Shown here: positions 11,364 through 24,500 of the stretch, piece after piece
Position numbering within the stretch: position 1 is the stretch's first letter
Layout of the letters: each line of letters opens with the position of its first letter
Assembly (NCBI GenBank): GCA_963669155.1
Contig: OZ022588.1
Coordinates: 19,323,438 to 19,387,437 of the forward strand
Origin: Arbacia lixula
Taxonomy: Eukaryota > Echinodermata > Echinoidea > Arbacioida > Arbaciidae
Length of the DNA stretch: 64,000 nt
Direction: 5' to 3'
Position numbers and translations under genes: made by a program
The notes under the pieces: generated by a model
What the model saw: only the letters and a program-made list of their open reading frames with translations
Database searches by the model: none
Told to the model about the DNA's origin: nothing

Positions 11364-14300
11364 TCATGGCTCCTTGGCCGGGAATTCTCCTTGATCTTCC
11401 GTGGGAAGTAATAAGACTAATTTGTGAATGGGGCGATCCAAATAACTCAAAGACGCCATACGCTTTCCTGACGCAGTTAGATTTCGATCACCCACTGCTA
11501 CTTTGACTTTGCGAACGCGATTGTCTTCTGATTTGTACGCTTCCACGACTCTTCCCAGAGGCCATGTGTTCCTGGGAGCTTGATCGTCCTTGATGATCAC
11601 GACATCACCAGCTTTCATATCGTGCTGGGTGCGAGTCCATTTCTGTCTCGATTGCAGCTGGTGTAGGAACTCCTTCCTCCAACGGCACCAAAACTCATTG
11701 GCGAGATGCTGAACCCTCCTCCAGCGTTTATGCAGGTAAACGTCTTCACGGGGGAACTTCCCAGGTGGGGGCAGGATTACCTTCGACTTCGGCGTCAACA
11801 AATGGTTCGGAGTGAGTGGTTCCGGGTGGCTCGGCTCGTTGAGGAAATGTACTGCTAGCGGACGACTGTTGATGATAGCAGCTGCTTCACAGAACAGAGT
11901 TCGTAACGAGTCGTCGTCGAGTTGCTGACCGTTTCGATACAACAGTACATCGAGTATAGTACGTACTGAGCGGATCTGGCGTTCCCACAGACCCCCCATG
12001 TGACTTGCGGATGGGAAATAAAAGGCGAATTCAAAGTAATCACAGTCCTGACTAAGCAAACAGCCTTTCACCTTCTTATGGTCTATCTCTCTCCACGCTT
12101 TTGTGAGTTCAGTTTCAGCACCAATGAAGTTTGTTCCTCTGTCTGACCTCAGCTGCCGAATAGGACCACACATGGAAATGAAGCGGCGTAGGCCATTTAT
12201 GAAGGCATCAGTGCTCATTGAAGCCATGGTTTCTAGGTGAACTGCGCGTGAGGTCATGCAAGTGAAGATGAGGCCCCATCTTTTCATCTCCTTCCTGCCT
12301 TCTTTGATAGTCCATGGCCCCAAACGATCTACTCCACAGTAAGTGAACGGTGGGCTAGGCGTGAGTCGATCCTTGGGTAGATCTGCCATCTTTTGTGTAT
12401 ATAGCATATGATACTCAGGGTCCTTCTCGAACTTCCTTTTCAAACTGCTTAGCCTCTTCTCTGCCATGTTCCTACTGTAGGGCAGCTTGGGGTGCGCTTC
12501 CTTGAAGGGAAGGGGTGGCTCGTAGTGTCCATCGTCTGTGACACGGTACTGATCCTCCATCAGACTCAAAAACTTCACATCATTCTGCGAGTAAGGCCGT
12601 TGTGCCCGTTCAGGAGCGAAGTCTGCTTCTAAAGGCTTGATGATCTGATGAGGTGCTATTTCCTCTTTAACTCTGGTTTGGCATAAGTACACCACTTCAG
12701 CAGGATTACCGTCCATCTGTACTTCATCCGGCAGGACCTTCACCATTGCTCGATGACTCAAACCGATGGGGTCATTATCCTTGCGATCATCCATTGTCGT
12801 GCCTACGATACTCCAGCCGAGGTCAGTCTGCATTGCAAAGGGCCCTCCATGAACTGGAGGGGGAATGACGGCTCGAGGAGTGAGGGCGCTTGGACAGTCG
12901 TATCCTATGACCAATGCTATCTCGCAGTCCAAGATCGGTGACAGAAGCGGAGCTATTTGTTCCAAGTGCGGCAAGTTCTTCGCGACTTCAGGTGTTGGGA
13001 TGTGGCTCCTGTTGGTTGGCATAATGTCACGAGTGTATGTTGTGGGCAGGGCGATTTCCTTGTCACTGTTCAAAGCTCTCACTCTGAAACCTTTTATCCT
13101 TTCGCTCGCCACCTTCTCCGCAGCTGTTGTCATTGTTGACAAAAGTAAGTTGACCTCAGTTCCGGTGATCCCCATTTCCTCCTTTGTCTGGCGTAAGACG
13201 AACGTCGTATCTGACTGAGTATCCAGCATCGCATATACCAGTCGTTCCTTGGGGGTCGATGCGTGAGATAGCCATACTGGTACGATCGTTGAGGTTTTCG
13301 ATGCATGGGGTTTATCTCTTTTTCTTGACGCATGCGACAAGTGTGGTTCTTCTAGTTCTCGCTGAGTGTCAACCCTTCTTGATGACCTCTTGTCCTTCCA
13401 GTTATCATCATGAAGAATGGTGGGATGCCTTTTCTTGCATGAAGAACAAGTATTCCTATTCCGACAGTCCTTGGATCTGTGGCCTGGCTTGAGGCATCCA
13501 AAGCACAAGTTGCCGTTGCGGATGAAGTCTCTCTTCTCTTCCATTGACCGTGCCGCAAAGGAAGAGCAGTCTTCCAGGCGGTGCTGCGCTTCGCAGAACT
13601 GGCAGACTGTCTCTCTCGTTCGTCCGTCCCCGTTCTGCACGCCGGTTGAGAGAGACCTTGCATTCGACGGTGGCCTCTTCTCCTTTGATGGCGTCATCAA
13701 AGCGCATGCTACTTCCGCTTCACTGACAACAAAATCGACGAAGACCTTGAACGGAGGGAAGGCGCCGGTATCCCGTGACCATTGAACGACTATCCTTCCC
13801 CATCTGGTGGTGAGCCAGTCTGGCAATTTCAGCAATAGTCGCCTTTTCTCTCTTTCATCATCCAGATGTTTCAGGTGGTGAACAAATTGGGATGCGGCGT
13901 TGCATTGTTGGAGGAAATCACTGTATTTACGAAGTCCCTCCGCATCCTTCGAGCCTATCTTTGGCCAGGCGTCCAGTTTGTCTCTGAATGCGTTAGACAA
14001 AACAAACGTATTCCCGTAACGCTTGTCCAGTTGCCGCTTCGCAAGGGTGTAGGCGTGGTCATTGCTTAGAAGTGAGTAGCCCTGCACTAAGTCCAATGGC
14101 TGCCCCTTCAAATACTTGAGCAAGTAGTAGAACTTGTCTTCTGGAGGAATCCCCTTCTTCTCAATTGGCATGTCATATGCCCTTTTCCATGCTGGGTATC
14201 GAAGAGGGTCTCCGTCGAACACCGGTGGCTCAGGTGGGGGCAGCCTATTGAGGCGGAGCTGATCCAATAGGCAATCTATGAGTAGCTTATCCCGATCTTG

Positions 14301-14900
14301 GTTTGGCTGTGGTGCTGGCACCCGTTGTTCAAAGGCTTGTCGCTGCCTCGATGATCCAAGATCTTCCTCCGGCGCTTGCTCAACACCACAGTCTCTCTCG
14401 TTTAGCATATTATCAGCTTGTAGGCAGTTGTTCTGTACGTCACTGACCTCGAGCTGTGGCTGCTGATCAAGCCATTGTTAGCATCGGTGTTTCGAAGAGG
14501 AACCAGCTGTTGAGAGTTTAATGCTTCCTTGAAGCGATCTCACCATTCCGAATGTCTCCTTCATAAGGAGCGAGTGTTCCTCATCTATGGCTTCGAGCCT
14601 TGCCTCGCTTTCAGTGTCGGTCGGTGCCGCATCTGCAAGGGCTGCCTGCGCCGTGATATCCGTGTCCATGGCAGATTGGAGGTCATCTCGTTTGGATTTT
14701 ATTGCATCGATTTCAGCATGATCATCTGTCAAGATATGTCTCAGTTTGTCAGATGTCCTTCGCCAAGCTGTGACAGCCTTTCTCCAATCTTTCTCCTTCA
14801 TGCCCAACTGCCATTGTACACCCTTTTCTGTGGGCTGCCGTAGACGCGGAGTTGCCCTGGTACCTTGCTCTGACGAATGATCGCCTCCTTCTGTTGCCAT
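11364..14900 (-). pseudogene. BEL/Pao gag-pol, RT-deleted with one in-frame stop
   Basis: One minus-strand frame runs from ATG 14900 to the stop at 11364, interrupted only by TAA at 14478-14480 after 140 codons. Numbering from the downstream Met at 14408 (1014 codons): gag DUF1759-like region about 57-240; zinc knuckles 269-328 (Cys-x2-Cys and Cys-Phe-Gly-Cys-x4-His-x4-Cys patterns); aspartic protease with Leu-Asp-Thr-Gln-Ser-Asp at 395-400, the BEL variant of the DTG motif; integrase core about 690-850 with Asp694, Asp756 and Glu809; C-terminal DUF5641-like domain about 860-1000. At about residue 674 (near base 12385) the sequence jumps from the start of the RT region to the integrase, with no YVDD or RNase H motifs. 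The stop may be a mutation or read through; its context is TAA CAA. Confidence 0.9.
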
Positions 14901-14928
14901 GTCGAATGTCGATAGCCAGAGTTTTCAC

Positions 14929-15237
14929 TGTGACTGTTGCCGAGGCGTTTTAAATGAAGACAGAAGTCTCGACAGGAATTTGCTGTTTGGTTGATCTTTT
15001 ATTTCGTGTAGAAATTCCGTGAAAACTCTTTGCCTCCTTATGTTAGAAAATGCTTCATCTTGGGCCTTGGATGTAATAGATGGAAGCAAATTCTGTCCCC
15101 AACAACAGTTCCTGACTTGCTGCTATGTCAGTCAATATCTTGTGCAAGTACTGGCCACAAGAGGGCGCTATTTACTCAAAACCAAAATAACAGCAACAAT
15201 AACAAAGTTTTGAAACTGGGATTCAACTTTCACTACA
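14929..15237 (-). repeat. 5' LTR of the BEL/Pao element
   Basis: A 309-bp LTR, TG...CA on the minus strand, followed by TTATA (15238-15242). The gag ATG lies only 28 bp inside the LTR. A TGG-starting primer-binding-site candidate (TGGCTATCG) lies about 10 bp inside the LTR edge, but I cannot match it to a tRNA. Confidence 0.92.
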
Positions 15238-15539
15238 TTATATATTTAAAAAAAAAAAAACATGAGGCCTGTTTTTGAAAGCAAATGAAATTAAAACTCC
15301 TTTGCGGATTTCGAAAAAAATATGTATATATAATATATAAAAAGATATAATCTTGATCCCTGTCTTAAAAATTCGTGATCAGTATGCTTACAGAAGACAC
15401 CAGCAAATGACCTCGCGAGCATGTCGAATTCATTCATAATCTAGTGCAGCAAAATCTTCACGCGAGATTTCGCGAGAGGCGAAAAAAATATAACGCTCAC
15501 GTTTTGAATAGATCGAGCGAGCGCTGCCGATAGACTGAT

Positions 15540-16075
15540 TAATACTTCCAAGACCATAACAGGTATCAACAAGCACAAATAAACAAGTTTTTCAAGTAAA
15601 CTATCTCCGCTGCACGCAAACGCACACAAACACTGTTAATGATAATACACAACATAATATACCATTTTGTGAATGGTGAAATCCCACAAATGCTCAAGAT
15701 GTCAAAAAGTTAAGAGATTGGTCAATTTTGTAAGTAATATGAATATCCTATATGTCTGATTTTTTTTTTCCTGATTCATCATTACTTTTCGAAACAAAAG
15801 CAGAGCAAACTAAAAAGGATCTGTTATAAGTTGCTCTTAACTTCCTTATAGTTTGCAAACAAATTTGTCAAAAACAAAGCGTCTAGAGACAAATGGGCCA
15901 TTAAAGAAATTTCATTTCAAGTTGACAACAGCTAAACGTCAGCTCGGCACATGGAACATCAAAGCATTGTCATGATTATGGAATGCCTTAATTTGACACT
16001 CATGAGCACGCTTTAGAACCCATAAAGATGTTTGAATGTATTATGCTCGAGTTTCTTCTCCTCCCTATCATCTAC
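15540..16075 (-). repeat. interspersed repeat R1, copy 2 (inverted)
   Basis: The reverse complement of 2885-3390, from the cttgaaaaacttgttta segment (here near 15590) to the ctcgagcataatac segment (here near 16050). It lies just beyond the BEL insertion. Confidence 0.8.
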
Positions 16076-16167
16076 CTGATCATAGCGAGGATTCCTCATA
16101 CGAGTGCCCAGGACTAGCCCGCTAGACAATGTCGGGCTAGTAAATCTTCCACTTGACGGATATTTTT

Positions 16168-17793
16168 AAGCCCCTGTCCCACTATTGCGTGCAAGCGTTG
16201 CGTATGACTTGCGTGGAACAATTTTCCAGCACGCAGGGTATTTTCTGCCGGCTGAAATTAATTTTGACAAGTTTTGCATGCTTCTTGCCCACTGGACGCG
16301 TGCTAATTACGGTCTACTTGCGTGTATTCCGTGTGACCTGCGTGTCAGGCGCGTTGGTGGCGCTAGGGTTAGAGCTTCGAAACTGATCCGTGTTAGTTAC
16401 GGGCGACATACGAGCGCTGAGAGTTACCTGCGTTACAACTGCGTGTTACATGCGTGAGAGTTGCCTGCAAGTGCGAGCCTCACAGAACGTCATCATCTTG
16501 GCCGCAGCCGACCCTGAACTAACCAGCAGAAAGGAAGTAACTGACCCTTAAAATACACGCAATTTGCTCGTATGTGCATCGCTCCACACCCGCAGAATTG
16601 ACCAGCTACACGGATGTTGGCAGTATCGACACCGTTCCTTGCCAGTAAAACGCCCGTATTATGCTAGTAGAATACCCGCAGATGACTCGCGTTTTCCGGT
16701 GCATAGCCACAGATCCACGGGCAAGTTGCGTACTTCGTGCGAGTTAACTGCCTATGACGCAGCCGCTACGGGCCTCCTACTGGTGTTCTGCGTGGACCTC
16801 TGCGGCCAATTTCCCGCAACTCACCCGGAGCAAGCCCCTGTCCAACTGTTGCGTGCAAGCGTTGCGTGTGAAGTACCTCGCACGTATCTCGCCCGTAGTT
16901 GCCCGGAGGTGCGCACGCAAGTCCGATTTACCCGCAGCCAAGTTTTGAGCATGTTCAAAACTTGCTCCGGGTGAGTCGCAGGGGAGTGGCCGCAGAGGTC
17001 CACGCAGAACACCAGTAGGAGGCCCGTAGCGGCCGCAAGTCACAGGCAATTAACTCGCATGAAGTACGCAGCTTGCCCGTGGATCTGTGGCTATGCATCG
17101 GAAACGCAAGTCATCTGCGGGTATTCTACTAGTATAATACGGGTGTTTTACGGGCAAGGAACGGTGTCGATACTACCAACATGCGTGTAGCTGGTCATTT
17201 CTGTGGGTGTGGAGCGAGGCATATGCGAGCAAATTACGGGTCAGTTACTACCTTTCTGCTGGTTAATTGAGGGTTGGCTACGGCCAAAATGGTGACGTTC
17301 TGAAAGGCTCGCAGGCAGGCAGATAACTTGCAGGCAACTCTCACGCATGTAACACCCAGTTGTGACGTAGGTAACTCGCAGCGCCCGGACTAACACGGAT
17401 CAGTTTCGAAGCTCTCACGCGCCACCAACGCACCTGACACGCAGGTCACACTGAATACACGCAAGTAGAACGTAATAAGCACGCATCCAGCAGGTAAGAA
17501 GCACGCAAAACTTGTCAAAATTCTTGTCAGCCCGCAGAAATTACCCTGCGTGCTGGAAATTGTTCCTCGCAAGTCATACGTAACGCTTGCACGCAATAGT
17601 GGGACAGGGGCTTGAACATGCTCAAAACTTGGCTGCGGGTAAATCGGACTTGCGTGCGCACCTGCGGGCAACTACGGGCGAGATACGTGCTAGTTACTGT
17701 CACATGCGGGCCATCTGCGGGGACCTGCGTGTGGCAAAAATTGTCCCTCGCAAGTCACACGCAACGCTTGCATGCAATAGTGGGACAGGGGCT
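16168..17793. mobile_element. 1.6-kb palindromic foldback element with AGCCCCTGTCCCAC ends
   Basis: Both ends read AAGCCCCTGTCCCACTATTG (left near 16169, inverted at about 17775-17793). The left flank ends in TTA and the right flank begins with TTA, so a 3-bp TTA duplication as used by PIF/Harbinger elements is possible. Long arms (about 16170-16829 and 16969-17613) are inverted copies. A shorter terminal module (16831-16968) occupies the loop and recurs inverted at 17614-17793, giving the order A-a-A'-a'. The element is GC- and CpG-rich against AT-rich surroundings and is built of recurring cgcaagt/acttgcg and tgcgtg words. No protein frame is conserved. It is probably a non-autonomous DNA transposon. 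Confidence 0.8.
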
Positions 17794-18500
17794 TTAGAAC
17801 GAGAAAACGGATAACAATGCTTGGGTATGACATCAGTTCGGTACTCGAGGTGGTGACCTTTATTGACTGATTTTCACAACACTGAATAGCATGCCCAAGG
17901 CTTATTCGACATAGCAGCTATTGATATTTATGCAAATCGCGTGTTCTTATTTCTAATACAAAGGTAATGACGCGTGCAAAACAGCTGAAGGAAAGCACAT
18001 AATACTGGGCGTATTTCGGTTTAGAGCTAGTTCATCGCACGTTACGTCTTTTGCAACAACCATGACTACCAACTGACATATAAACCTTCTCAGTACCGTT
18101 AGCATGTATATGTGCAGTGTGCCAAAGAGGTTTTCAAGGACTGGAAATGCAAGGATTAAGAAAATACCTGTTTCACCGGTTTACTTTGGATGGAAGAGCT
18201 TGGCGCGATATCTTAAGCAGCTTACAATTTTGCTGAAGGCAAACAATGAACACATTGAATGGGAGTTCAGCGCTTTCCTTGATCATGGAGGAAGCACAGG
18301 TTTGTGCCGATGTCTCTTGCGGTGAGGAGAATTTCAGATTGGATCTTTGAACAGGGTTTATTCGTAAAGAAATGTGGACCTACGAGTAAAAACAACTCCC
18401 TAGGTTCTGTCGCCGTCATCCGTAGAAGACGTTGCCTCTAGGTGTGGGAGAGGTCGCCCAATTTTGTATCCTTTTTTTCACGCACCCGTTGAATACCGAG
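17794..18500 (+). promoter_or_regulatory. presumed 5' flank/UTR of the complete MFS gene
   Basis: This lies between the foldback element and the chosen start codon. The frame of exon 1 stays open upstream to about 18432 but contains no earlier in-frame ATG. No TATA box or other core promoter element can be assigned with confidence. Confidence 0.3.
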
Positions 18501-21500
18501 ATGATCCGGGCATTCACAAGAGAGCAGAATGGCGGACCATCGGTAGAAGGGAAGAGGAACTACGGGACGCTCAGCAAGAATTTGCCCAATATCGCTCGGG
18601 AAAGGGCGGGGGCCGACGGACCTGATGGGCTGGCGAGAAAAGGGAAGATCGAGTGGCCCGCGGGGAAGGGCCGAGCCGCTTATGTTCTTCTCCTTCTCAC
18701 CCTCCTTAACACAACCAATAAAATGGACAGGTAAGCCACACAACTATTATGATGCTTTCAAAGAAATACCAGTTAATTAGCATCCATATGAACCGCGATC
18801 ATGTCGATGTGAGGAAACTGCCTCCCTCACCTCACCCCACCCCCTGATCTTTGACTAAAACTGGTCTGACAAAAATAAGGGATGTGCTGGTGTTAGTCTG
18901 TGTGTGTGTGTGTTTGTGTCTGTTTATATGTTGCACGGAGCACTAAATGCAGTTTTTCCCAAACGTCCATAATACTGATCGAGAGCAAAGTTGATTTGGC
19001 GACAGTTCAGGTGCTGCCCTCGTAACTACATTACAAAGGGCTCTTACACTCATGCTATTCCCTATCACATAACACCCTTTATACACAACAACCTGTTCGT
19101 CCATGAATCTATTAACTAACATGTCTATTAAGCTGGTATAAGCCTGCATGGGTAACACCAAAGTAGTTCTCAAAACAAAACCGGGGAAGAACGTGAAACT
19201 GCTAGTACACTCATCTGAGCCCGTCCATGAAGAAGGTAGCAAGACTTTGAAAAGTTGGTACTGCGTTCGCATAAAATTTGAGTTCGTTCGGCAATATTTT
19301 CAAGAACGTAGTGAGAACAAGTTGGAGTGACTGGGGTATTGCATGGTTCCATAAATTTCTCCATCTATTTCATTTTTTTCTATCTGTTTTCTTCTCGTAT
19401 ATTAAGAAAGGCGTCTGTCCACGCCAATTTTCATAAATCACACTCCTGTTTCTATGTATTTTAGATTTGTATTAATCGAGGTCGTGAAGGAGATGGCCAA
19501 TGATCTCGAGTTTGGTGATCGTAGCTGTCTCAATTCCACCGTGGTCATCAACCAACATGTCGATGTGGAGGAGAGTGCGCAGTACACATGCAATTCCCAA
19601 AGGTAGTGTTTCGTGTTAGTCTGTAAATCAATGAAAATTAAAATAAAAATTAGAATTAATTCTGGAAATTGGTTTTTAGTTTCCTGTTTCAGTTTTGGCA
19701 TTACATGCGAAAGTTAAAGAATGTGCCTATTGAAAGTGATTGTGATGTAATTACTGATGTTTTTCTAAATTGGTGATTTGAAATGTGCTGTATGGGTTTG
19801 TATACTGATTACATATTTGGAGTGTATTCTAAATAGGATAAACCCCCGACTAACGTAAGCAGTGCGCATTACATTATGCTCGTCGAGATATAAAAAATAA
19901 ACTCGTTTAATGGAAAATGTAGTAATGTAAACTTTGATCAAATCGATTGTGAATAGGGAATTAAACTGCAAACATCTAAGGCTGGGTTATTACATCACAC
20001 AGGTATCTCGTTCACGGTGTAATATCAAAAGAAACACATTTGGTACAGATTTCCTACTATGCTTACACCGAGGTTGAGTTCATGAATTCTCAGTTCATCT
20101 GTCGATAATACATGTAAATTGTAAATTGTATTAATTTGGTCCATTTGAAAGATACATAATATGGAAATTCATCTCGTTCACATGATAAAAACTTTTAACA
20201 TAAAACATAAAAGCAAACAAAATTTTACAGATTGACTGACAACATCATACACACGGTACTACAACAGTGAAATTTCACAAAAATATTCCAGATCAACCCG
20301 ATAGATTAAGATAAAATGACAAATAGTGACAAGTTTTACATAGAAAAACTGGTGTGATACCATACATACTACTTGTATAATGCAATAATAATTCTAATGT
20401 ATAATCAAAATAAATATCTATTGTACAGTAATATATTGATAGGGTCAATTTAAAATTGGGAAAATGCATTGATATACCGTTATAAATATTCCAGGTGAGC
20501 TCGACATAACCTCAGGTAGTTTTATTGTAATTGCACTTTTGGGGCAAATAGGCATTCAGTCCATTGCATTTAATAATGTGACTCAAAAGTTAAAAGGATA
20601 CATGAACATCATTAACGAAATTGATACTTTTATCTCATTTTACCATTAATCATACAACATAGACATTATCAAATTCGCTTACTTGGTAACGATATATTGG
20701 ATACCCATTATGATTTTATGACCAATAATGATAGGTTTTAGAAAGAAAAACCGGTGTTATACCATACATGCTATAGTGCAATAATAATCATAATGAATAA
20801 ATGAATTAAATATTTATTGTACAGTGAATTATCAATAAGGTCAATTTAAAATTGTGAAATGCATTGGTATACCGTCATAAATACTCCAGATGAACTCAAC
20901 ATAACCTAAGGTAGTATTATTATAACTGCACTTATTGGGCAAATAGGCATTTAGTTCATTGCATAATGTGTTATTGCTTCAGCTGCGAGCAGGATAGTGA
21001 TGGGCGGATCGACGTCGAGCCTAGTGGGTGTCACTGGATCTATTGGGGAACGGGGCTGGAGTACCAACTCATGGCCGGCCCGGCCTTCATCGTGGTCATC
21101 GGCCTGATGCGCGTCCCACTTACCTTCCTCATGGACCACGGCCGCATCAACGGGCGTAACATCGTGGTGGCGTGCGCCGTTGCCTGGAGCCTCGCCACGC
21201 TCCTCACCGGGTTTGCTACCCGCGGCTGGCACGTCGTCGTGTGTCGTACTCTGCTCGGGGTATTGTGAGTGTTTCTTGCTCTGGCTCGTATATCATTAAA
21301 GATACCGAAGGCGACAAGATTTCTGCCACGATTCTACAGTTGATAGGGCTGATGAATGAAAATGTGACGTCGCCTTCTTGCACAAATCCAATGTCCGGGG
21401 CGTGCGGTTCAGCCAGTCGCCGAGTCGTGCGATTGATGGGATCGTGTCGTCTGCGACAGTTCAAGTTAATCATTAGCTGGCGGGAACTGAGTGGTTCCTG

Positions 21501-24500
21501 TGCTAAGTCTATGGAAATGAGATCACGTACACTCCAGCTCAAGGGAATTGCCATAGGGAAAGGGAAAGGGAAGAAAGGGAAGGAGCTGCAGTTTTAAACC
21601 GCGGCATAATTTGTCCAGTTTAGCATGAAACATGGCTAAAGCATCGTGTTTCATGCTGAACTGGACAAAATATACCGCGGTTTAAAATTGCGGCTCCTTC
21701 ACTTTCCCTTTCCCTATAACAATTCGTTTGAGCTGTAGGAGTCAACTGTTCAAGATATGTCCAGTTAAAGCTAAACTTTGGTGTAGATTTAAAGTTAAGA
21801 GTGAAGGGAAAGGTTACCCCAGGGATACGGTTAAGGTCCCTCGTTACTCTTAAGGGTAAGTCAATGTTCATGATTAATGGTTGGTTAAGTCGAGGTAGTA
21901 AAGAAGTTAAAGTTGCGATGATAAGAAAGATGTTAAGATTGAGATAACTTAAATCAAATTTACATTTAATGTTAAGTTGTGAGTTAAGCAAATTATTAAG
22001 CGTTAAGAAAATACGTTCTCTCAAATGAACTTTGGTGTACACAGATCTCTGAAAGCACATGGTCACAAAAAAACAGTAATTAGTTTCTCAAATATTCTAT
22101 TTGACTATTACGAATTCAGCAATAACTTGTAAAATGAATTCAAACAATTAAAAACTAGAACCATCTTAAAACGAACTAAACAATGACATGACACAGATTC
22201 ACCGAGGAGTCAATAACACACTTTTGTTTTTACGTTATAAAGAGTTCATATGTGATCGTACATGCAGCTCGTTTTATAACAACATTGTTTTGATTTGACT
22301 TTCCCTCCGCAGTCAAGCTCCGTTCAGTCCATTTTCCATCGCCCTGACAACAGCATATTTTCCTCCAGTAAGTTACTGGCGAAAGTTACCTTTCGCTCCA
22401 TGTGCAGTGGCGGATCCAGGGGAGAACATCCAGCCCGTGCCCCTCCCCTTTTGAAACCAAAGTTTTAAAAAATGATGCCAGTGTGCCGCCCCTTTTTGAA
22501 GAGAGGACTTTTTTTAGTCATCCACCCCTACATGCGCATACCAGTTTTTCAATGGTTGCAGTTGATGTATGTGTTATTGTTGAATGCAAAACTGATATTG
22601 TAATTTTTTGTACAAATGATGCAAATAATATATGTTGTCAATTGTGTCATTGTTCACTACAAAAGAAGATACAATTATCCCCCCCCAAAAAAAAAAAAAA
22701 AAACATACTTGGTTTTAAGTCGTGCTAAGAAGAAATATATAACATTGCAGTTGAATAAACTTTTCTCAATTATCATGGAATATATAATTTAGAGGTAGCA
22801 CTCCTAAACAAAAAATGTAATTCAACATTTGAACATTTGTTTAAAACAGGGAATCAAGTGTCTGTAGTCAAATATGTGTAAGGGCATGACAAGGGGAATA
22901 CCAAACCAGCTATTAATACCAAAAATAATGTGTGTATGCGGAAAATCGAAGAAAAGAGTGATATCAAAGTTATGGGTGTTCAATAAAGCATTATGATCAC
23001 GATATGGCCCAAGCTCAAATGATGCGACCTCCCTTCGTTCTCCATCCCCTCTCTCTTCCATTCTCCCTTCCGCCCTCTTCCTTTCTCTTCTCTGTATCTC
23101 TGTGTCTGTCTCTCTGTCTGTATGTCTCTCTACATATCTGTCTGTCTGTCTCTGTCTCTCTGTTTTGTCTCTCTCCTTTCCCTTACGTCATTCCTCTCGC
23201 GACAGCAACTTCGCGGTCTTGCCCTGAGTGTGCTCAACAGCGGCATAGCCCTGGGCTACGCCTCGGCCTACGGACTGGGCTTCGTGCAGGCTCTAGCGGG
23301 CTGGCGATGGGCCTATTGGTCCGCTAGCATCTCCGGATTGTTGGTAGCAACGATCATGCTGTGCACCCTACAAAACCCTACTCAACTCATACAGGTATCT
23401 CCATTGCGTCAATTCTAAAAATGATCAAGTGTGCGACGTGTCTCTTTTGTTTCACAATGAATGCACACAAGTACCATAGAGCAGCAGTTTATCTGATTGT
23501 GATGCTGATGATGGTAGTGGTGATGATGATGATGATGATGGTGTGTTGATGATGGTAGTAGTGATGATTAAGATGACGGTGATGTTGATGATGGTAGCGG
23601 TGATTATGATGGTGGTGAAGATAGTGGTCACCGTGGTCGTGATGTTGGTGATAGTGGTGATGGTAATATTGATGATATTAATGATGATGGTATTATTGAT
23701 AATATATGGAGATGGTAATATTGGTGATGATGATGATGATGATGATGGTAGTGGTGATGATGATAGTGATGATTATGATGATAGTGGTAATGATAATGGT
23801 GATAGTGGTGGTGGTGATGTTGATGATAGAGGTGATGGTAGTGATGATGATAGTGGTGGTGGTGATGATGATGATGATGATGATGAAGATGTTGATAGTA
23901 GTGATGATGATTGTAGTGATGTTGATGATAATAATGGTGATTATGACAATGGATAGGGTAATGATCGTGGTGGTAATGGTCGATCGTGACGGTATTGATG
24001 GTGGCGATGGTGGTGCTTATCACCATATTATGGAATTAGGCAATAGCAAAGTCAACCCAGAATGATGTCGAAGATGATGATAGTGGTGGTGATGATATCT
24101 GTGATGATGTTGAAGATGATAGTGGTGATGATGGTGATGATATTGGTGATGATGATCATGTTGATGGTATCGATGCATGGTGAGGATTGTCGTGATGGTG
24201 ATAACGATGTGAGGATGTCAATGGATAGGGTAGTGATCGTGGTAGTGATGATCGATGTTGACGGTGATGTTGATGGTGGCGGTGATAATGCTTATCACAA
24301 TGGAATAAGGCTTTGACAAAGTCAACCTAGAACCGTGATACTTACGATTGAGATCATAATGAAAATGATTATTTTTCTGTAGATGGTAGTGACGACGATG
24401 TTGTTGTTAATGATAGTGGGGCCTACTGATTGATAACAATGATGTCGACGGTGATCATGGTAAAACTGATCCGTGTTCGTAATATCTTTACTTGTTGTGC

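Larger units (their letters stand above)
7803..15237 (-). mobile_element. BEL/Pao LTR retrotransposon, complete ends, defective pol
   Basis: Two 309-bp LTRs (7803-8111 and 14929-15237) start TG and end CA. They differ at one position that I can find (ggttggtc versus ggttgatc). The element is flanked by a 5-bp duplication TTATA at 7798-7802 and 15238-15242. Coding sequence runs on the minus strand, so the right LTR is the 5' LTR. The gag-pol frame has the BEL/Pao order: DUF1759-like gag, zinc knuckles, aspartic protease, integrase, DUF5641-like tail. The reverse transcriptase and RNase H are missing, so it must be mobilised in trans if at all. The 3.2 kb between the pol stop and the 3' LTR holds a 47-bp tandem array and a LINE fragment. 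Near-identical LTRs imply a recent insertion. Confidence 0.92.

Noticed and set aside
11855..14843. Many short frames on both strands across 11.8-14.8 kb
   Set aside because: They overlap the long BEL gag-pol frame in other frames and show no domain features of their own.
16185..17671. Several frames of 60-136 codons in the palindrome
   Set aside because: The sequence is a repetitive foldback element. Its frames appear in both orientations because the arms are inverted copies.
18432..18500. Earlier start for the MFS gene at 18432
   Set aside because: The frame is open there but the codon is TTG. The first ATG in frame is at 18501.
23543..24065. Open frames rich in Asp/Gly or His/Tyr on both strands
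   Set aside because: They are translations of the GAT/GGT microsatellite and lie in an intron of the MFS gene.
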